From: JBBIVB01 sp964567515
GTDB lineage: Bacteria; Patescibacteriota; Patescibacteriia; Veblenbacterales; UBA10138
Assembly: GCA_964567515.1 (NCBI GenBank)
Contig: CAZMMW010000016.1
Location: forward strand, 1 to 15,281
DNA: 15,281 bases
Direction: 5' to 3'
A program made the position numbers and the translations under genes. The first letter of the stretch is position 1; each line of letters opens with the position of its first letter. The notes below the pieces were generated by a model, which did not search any database, had not been told where the DNA came from, and saw only the letters and a list, made by a program, of their open reading frames with translations. Below, in pieces: positions 12,393 to 15,281 of this stretch.

Positions 12393-12909
12393 ATGACTAA
12401 TCAGGTCATCAAATTAACTGGCTATCCCCCTTTACCTAAAGCTACGGGGGCAATATTACGAACCGTTTAATCCTGAACCGTGGCAGGACAAAAAAATTAT
12501 CTGGAAAGATAAGTTATTTGTAAAAAATAAGGTTACTAATTTTTTACATATTCCTCTAAATATAGGAAAGCGGGTTGTTAAAAATATAAAATTAATAGAG
12601 CAAGCTGGAGCTTAATCACCTTATCAACTTATATTAACTAATGACAAACCAGCTTGGAACTCCGATATTTATATTAATGCGACCAAAGACGTACCAGACA
12701 CTCACATGGCAACGCTTTCCGGAACCTTCTTAACTAAAATTTTTGAAGGGCCATACAAAAACGCTGGCCAGTAGACACTAGAGACGAAAGTATATGTAAA
12801 AAATAAAGACAAAGAATTAAAAAAATTATATTTTTCCTACGCCAGCTAGCCTAAATGCTCTAAAGCTTACGGTAAAAATTATGTAGTAATTTCTACCCAG
12901 ATATATTAA
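12393..12909 (+). pseudogene. decayed gene of a small hydrolase-like conserved family
   Basis: ATG 12393 opens a frame (MTNQVIKLTGYPPLPKAT) that goes off near a GGGGG run (12446-12450). The other frame continues from 12457 (YEPFNPEPWQDKKI) to TAA at 12907. It contains three in-frame stops: TAA 12613, TAG 12772 and TAG 12847. The reconstructed product is about 170 residues. Conserved-looking blocks are FLHIPLNIGKRV, LSGTFLTKIFEGPYKNAGQ, and PKCSKAYGKNYVV near the end. From memory this resembles a short conserved family often labelled hydrolase in Patescibacteria; the label itself is poorly founded. The second stop falls where Trp is expected. Mixed TAA and TAG stops plus a frameshift point to decay, not recoding or sequencing error alone. 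Confidence 0.75.
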
Positions 12910-12919
12910 TTGAGATAAG

Positions 12920-12928
12920 TGCTATAAT
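12920..12928 (+). promoter_or_regulatory. extended -10 promoter of the MgtE-like gene
   Basis: TGCTATAAT, a full extended -10 element, ends 6 nt before the ATG at 12935. There is no -35 match. A leaderless mRNA is predicted. Confidence 0.65.
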
Positions 12929-12934
12929 AAAAGT

Positions 12935-13489
12935 ATGGATTGGCCAAAAATTAAATATGTTGATGATGACACTATGCCTATAAAAAAACTCTTCCGTATG
13001 AGGGCCTCTTCTTTATTTATTGGACTAATCTTAGGCACTCTATTATCTTTTACGGCCTCGCGTTTTGAAGAGGTGTTAAGTCAAAATGTTCAAGTGGTTT
13101 TTTTTATACCTTTTATAGTTTATATGGCATCGGCAATAGGAATGCAAACACAAAGTATTTATATTCGTGATCTAAAGACTGGTAACGCCAATTTTCAAAA
13201 ATATTTATTCAAAGAATCAGTCTTGGGTTTTTTACTCGGCGCAGTATACGGCACCTTGGGCGCTATTGTTACCTGGTTGTGGTTTCAATCAAATTCTATC
13301 GCCCTGACTGTAGGACTATCTCTGTTTTGTGCCATATTAATTGCACCAACGATAGCATTATTAATCACAGAAGTATTACACGAAGAACATAAGGACCCAG
13401 CTTTAGGTGCTGGACCAATTGCTACTGTTGTTCAAGACGCTCTGAGCATATTAATATACGGGCTAATAGCTTCGGCAATTATTTTATAA
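12935..13489 (+). CDS. MgtE-type divalent cation transporter, membrane domain only
   Basis: This 184-residue protein matches the five-helix membrane domain of MgtE/SLC41 Mg2+ channels. Helices lie near residues 27-42, 53-70, 93-115, 120-142 and 160-184. Family landmarks are the run FFIPFIVYMASAIGMQTQSI, ending in the Gly-x-Gln-Thr-Gln segment that lines the pore, and DPALGAGPIATVVQD before the last helix, which carries the conserved Asp of the ion site. The cytoplasmic N and CBS domains that gate full-length MgtE by sensing Mg2+ are absent; only about 25 N-terminal residues precede helix 1. It would work as a dimer. The start codon is fixed by the promoter 6 nt upstream. The ion is inferred from the family. 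Confidence 0.85.
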   Translation: MDWPKIKYVDDDTMPIKKLFRMRASSLFIGLILGTLLSFTASRFEEVLSQNVQVVFFIPFIVYMASAIGMQTQSIYIRDLKTGNANFQKYLFKESVLGFLLGAVYGTLGAIVTWLWFQSNSIALTVGLSLFCAILIAPTIALLITEVLHEEHKDPALGAGPIATVVQDALSILIYGLIASAIIL

Positions 13490-13646
13490 ACTTGGACTAG
13501 ACAATAAAATATAAAAACCAACCTATCATTAATGACCAGTTGAAGACTAATTTGATTATATTATCTTAAGTGTTAAAATCGAAATTAGCAGGTCGAAAAT
13601 AATTAATAATAAATCTAAGATATTTAAGACATTAAGATATACAAAT

Positions 13647-14513
13647 ATGCTTAAAAAATATTTAATTTCTTCTCTAACTTTAGCACTTGTCATTACAGCC
13701 ATACCATTATTCTCTATCAACCTAAGCCAAGCTGCGCCCAGTGTTGAACTACCAGAACAAGCCGGGGTTTATAATGTATCAGGAAACCCTCATTTAAAAC
13801 TAAGAGTGTTTACACATCCTGCTAATAACCAAAATTACGGAAAAGCAGATAATCTAGACAAAGGGGGCAGCAAAAATAAACCCCTTCCCACACCCCCAAC
13901 AAAAGTTTGTCAAAATACCGATACGGTTGATTTGCCTTCTACAACCATAGTAGATGGCGCGGGTTGGAAATTACCAGCTACTTGGACTTACTATTTGAAT
14001 CTTAACAGTGTACCGACTACCGTCGGTTCAAATAATTTGGCCTCTATAGCAAAGAATGCTTATGCGAGCTGGCTTGCGGTACCTGCTGTTGATCAAAAGG
14101 TAATAATTATACCTGGCGGTGATACTACCGTCTCCAAAGCCCAACGTGATAATAAAAATATTGTTGCTTGGGGAAAAGCTCCCGGTAACGCCTTGGCTAT
14201 ATCTTATATTTGGTACAATACTTCCACTTTCCCGGCTATAGCCACAGAAGTTGATACGATTATGAATGTAAAATTTTCCTGGTATTGGTCAGATCCTAGC
14301 TCGTGGTCAACTGGTAAAACTTGTGCTTATAGTGGTGTTTATGACGCACAAAATATTATGACGCATGAATTTGGACATACTTTTGGTTTGGATGATGAAT
14401 ATACTGATGCTTATATAAATAACACCATGTACGGTTATGGGTCTACTGGCGAGACTAATAAAAATACGCTGACTGATGGTGATAAAACTGGCGTAGCTAA
14501 TCTGTATCAATAA
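13647..14513 (+). CDS. secreted zinc metalloprotease, matrixin-like
   Basis: This 288-residue protein starts with a signal peptide (basic KK, hydrophobic core to about residue 25, probable cut near SQAA/PS at 30). The catalytic motif HEFGHTFGLDDE (240-251) is the HExxHxxGxxD zinc site of metzincins, with three ligands (H240, H244, D250) and the base E241. M261 in NTMYGYG is a good Met-turn. The order and the end (TDGDKTGVANLYQ) resemble matrixins. A region of about 200 residues with no clear homology precedes the catalytic end and includes a Pro/Lys-rich linker (72-86). It should act outside the cell, perhaps on host or environmental proteins. It has no Shine-Dalgarno; TAAGAT upstream may be its -10. 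A strong terminator follows. Confidence 0.88.
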   Translation: MLKKYLISSLTLALVITAIPLFSINLSQAAPSVELPEQAGVYNVSGNPHLKLRVFTHPANNQNYGKADNLDKGGSKNKPLPTPPTKVCQNTDTVDLPSTTIVDGAGWKLPATWTYYLNLNSVPTTVGSNNLASIAKNAYASWLAVPAVDQKVIIIPGGDTTVSKAQRDNKNIVAWGKAPGNALAISYIWYNTSTFPAIATEVDTIMNVKFSWYWSDPSSWSTGKTCAYSGVYDAQNIMTHEFGHTFGLDDEYTDAYINNTMYGYGSTGETNKNTLTDGDKTGVANLYQ

Positions 14514-14528
14514 AATAATTTGTCTAAA

Positions 14529-14567
14529 AAATCACCTCGTACTGGAAGTGCGGGTGATTTATTTTAA
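14529..14567 (+). terminator. intrinsic terminator of the protease gene
   Basis: AAATCACC-T-CGTACT pairs with AGTGCG-GGTGATTT (8 plus 6 pairs, one bulged T, GGA loop), followed by ATTTTAATT. The opposite strand also shows T-rich flanks, so it may work both ways. Confidence 0.8.
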
Positions 14568-14583
14568 TTATAAAGAAAACTAA

Positions 14584-14611
14584 TTGCGTTAATTATTAAA
14601 GGCGTTATAAT
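14584..14611 (+). promoter_or_regulatory. leaderless promoter of the DUF5652-like gene
   Basis: TTGCGT (14584-14589), 16 bp, and a perfect TATAAT (14606-14611), which ends 6 nt before the ATG at 14618. Confidence 0.65.
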
Positions 14612-14617
14612 CTAATC

Positions 14618-14836
14618 ATGGAACAATTTTTGCAACAAAATACGTGGTGGATAATTTTACTAGCGATCTGGACCTTGCCCTGGAAAGCTGTAGCTTTGTG
14701 GAAAGCGGCTAAACTAGGACAAAAAATTTGGTTTATTATACTGCTAGTAGTAAATACCGTGGCTATACTGGAAATTATTTATATTTTCAGTATAGTTAAA
14801 AAACACGAAACTAAACCAATTCTACCAACAAATTAA
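14618..14836 (+). CDS. DUF5652-like small membrane protein
   Basis: This 72-residue protein has two membrane helices (about 9-27 and 37-59). The pattern WTLPWKAVALWKAAKLGQKIWF, followed by NTVAILEIIYIF, matches the DUF5652 family, which is widespread in Patescibacteria and has no known function. The short loop between the helices is basic, and the tail is polar. The start is set by TATAAT 6 nt before the ATG. The next gene follows after 26 nt and is probably cotranscribed. Confidence 0.8.
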   Translation: MEQFLQQNTWWIILLAIWTLPWKAVALWKAAKLGQKIWFIILLVVNTVAILEIIYIFSIVKKHETKPILPTN

Positions 14837-14862
14837 TCTCTCTTATAAATTGGCATCAATTT

Positions 14863-15177
14863 ATGTTTGATAAGAATAAATTATCAATGAATTCCTTTTT
14901 AAATGCTTTGGGAACTGTTTTATATATAGCGCTGGTGGCTTGGTTGATGTCTAACGGCAATAAAATTTTCGAAAATAAACCAGAAATACTAAATGGCATA
15001 GGAATACTATTACTTTTTGTATTATCAGCTCTAATTACCGGCTTGTTGGTTTTAGGCAAACCTATTTACCTTTATTGGGAAGGGCAAAAAATAAAAGGTA
15101 TAAAATTATTAATTGCCACCGCTTTGTGGTTAATTATATTTACCACTATTATTTTCATAATTTTAACTATTACCTAA
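14863..15177 (+). CDS. three-helix membrane protein, unknown function
   Basis: This 104-residue protein has three hydrophobic segments: about 13-29, 44-66 and 80-103. The second helix ends in a conserved-looking GKPIYLYWEGQKIKGIKLL. I recall similar small proteins (a GKPVYLY motif before a lysine-rich loop) as common uncharacterised membrane proteins in Patescibacteria, but name no family. A TATAAA (14844-14849) lies 13 nt before the ATG, so it may have its own promoter with a very short leader, or be read with the preceding gene. No Shine-Dalgarno is seen. A terminator follows at 15213. Confidence 0.7.
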   Translation: MFDKNKLSMNSFLNALGTVLYIALVAWLMSNGNKIFENKPEILNGIGILLLFVLSALITGLLVLGKPIYLYWEGQKIKGIKLLIATALWLIIFTTIIFIILTIT

Positions 15178-15212
15178 AAGTATAAAGGGATAATTGAATG
15201 CCAAATTATAAT

Positions 15213-15245
15213 GACTAACCATCCATAATGGTTGTCTTTTTTCTA
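15213..15245 (+). terminator. intrinsic terminator at the end of the small membrane protein unit
   Basis: GAC-T-AACCAT (15213-15222) pairs with ATGGTT-GTC (15228-15236), with one bulged T and a CCATA loop, followed by TTTTTTCTATTTT. Confidence 0.85.
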
Positions 15246-15281
15246 TTTTACAAGTAAAATACTATTATTCTTTATATGTCA

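Overview
The window looks like a chromosomal segment of an AT-rich, reduced-genome bacterium, most likely a member of the Candidate Phyla Radiation (Patescibacteria). The pointers are a DUF5652-type small membrane protein, a long adenylate-kinase-like protein, a PIG-V/Gpi18-type membrane glycosyltransferase, a split comEC, a matrixin-like secreted protease and many very small membrane proteins. This is inferred from gene families, not from a marker phylogeny. The genetic code looks standard: prfB (RF2) is present with its UGA frameshift site, and TGA, TAG and TAA are all used as stops.

Region 1-2612 (minus strand, gene-poor, RNA-rich). It holds tRNA-Pro(GGG); a self-contained structured RNA of about 230 nt with its own promoter and terminator (196-425); a translationally coupled pair of small zinc-ribbon proteins (721-1544) preceded by a strong promoter, a 34-codon mini-ORF and two mutually exclusive hairpins; and a canonical T-box riboswitch (about 2242-2565) whose only gene before the next terminator encodes a 53-residue lysine-rich peptide (2017-2178). 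The T-box and the unassigned RNA are the most noteworthy items in the window.

Region 2613-8338 (minus strand). It encodes a family-2 glycosyltransferase, an Adk-family NMP kinase, a two-gene comEC (membrane channel, then a separate metallo-beta-lactamase-fold domain, joined by an ATGA overlap), a 93-residue unknown, and prfB with the programmed +1 frameshift. A 38-bp divergent promoter region (8339-8376) separates prfB from comF.

Region 8377-11956 (plus strand). comF is followed after 1 bp by a membrane glycosyltransferase. Next come tRNA-Ser(UGA), a GIY-YIG protein, tRNA-Ser(GCU), a membrane protein with a PH-like tail, and greA. comEC and comF flank prfB, so the DNA-uptake genes are close together.

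Region 11957-15281 (plus strand). An intact promoter leads into three decayed genes (12047-12909). After them come an MgtE membrane domain, a secreted HExxHxxGxxD protease with its own terminator, a DUF5652 protein, a three-helix membrane protein, and a final terminator.

Several first genes of transcription units (greA, the MgtE-like gene, the DUF5652 gene, comEC, and probably prfB and comF) have a -10 box ending 6-7 nt before the start codon and no usable Shine-Dalgarno. This suggests leaderless mRNAs. Genes inside operons have Shine-Dalgarno sites or ATGA overlaps instead.
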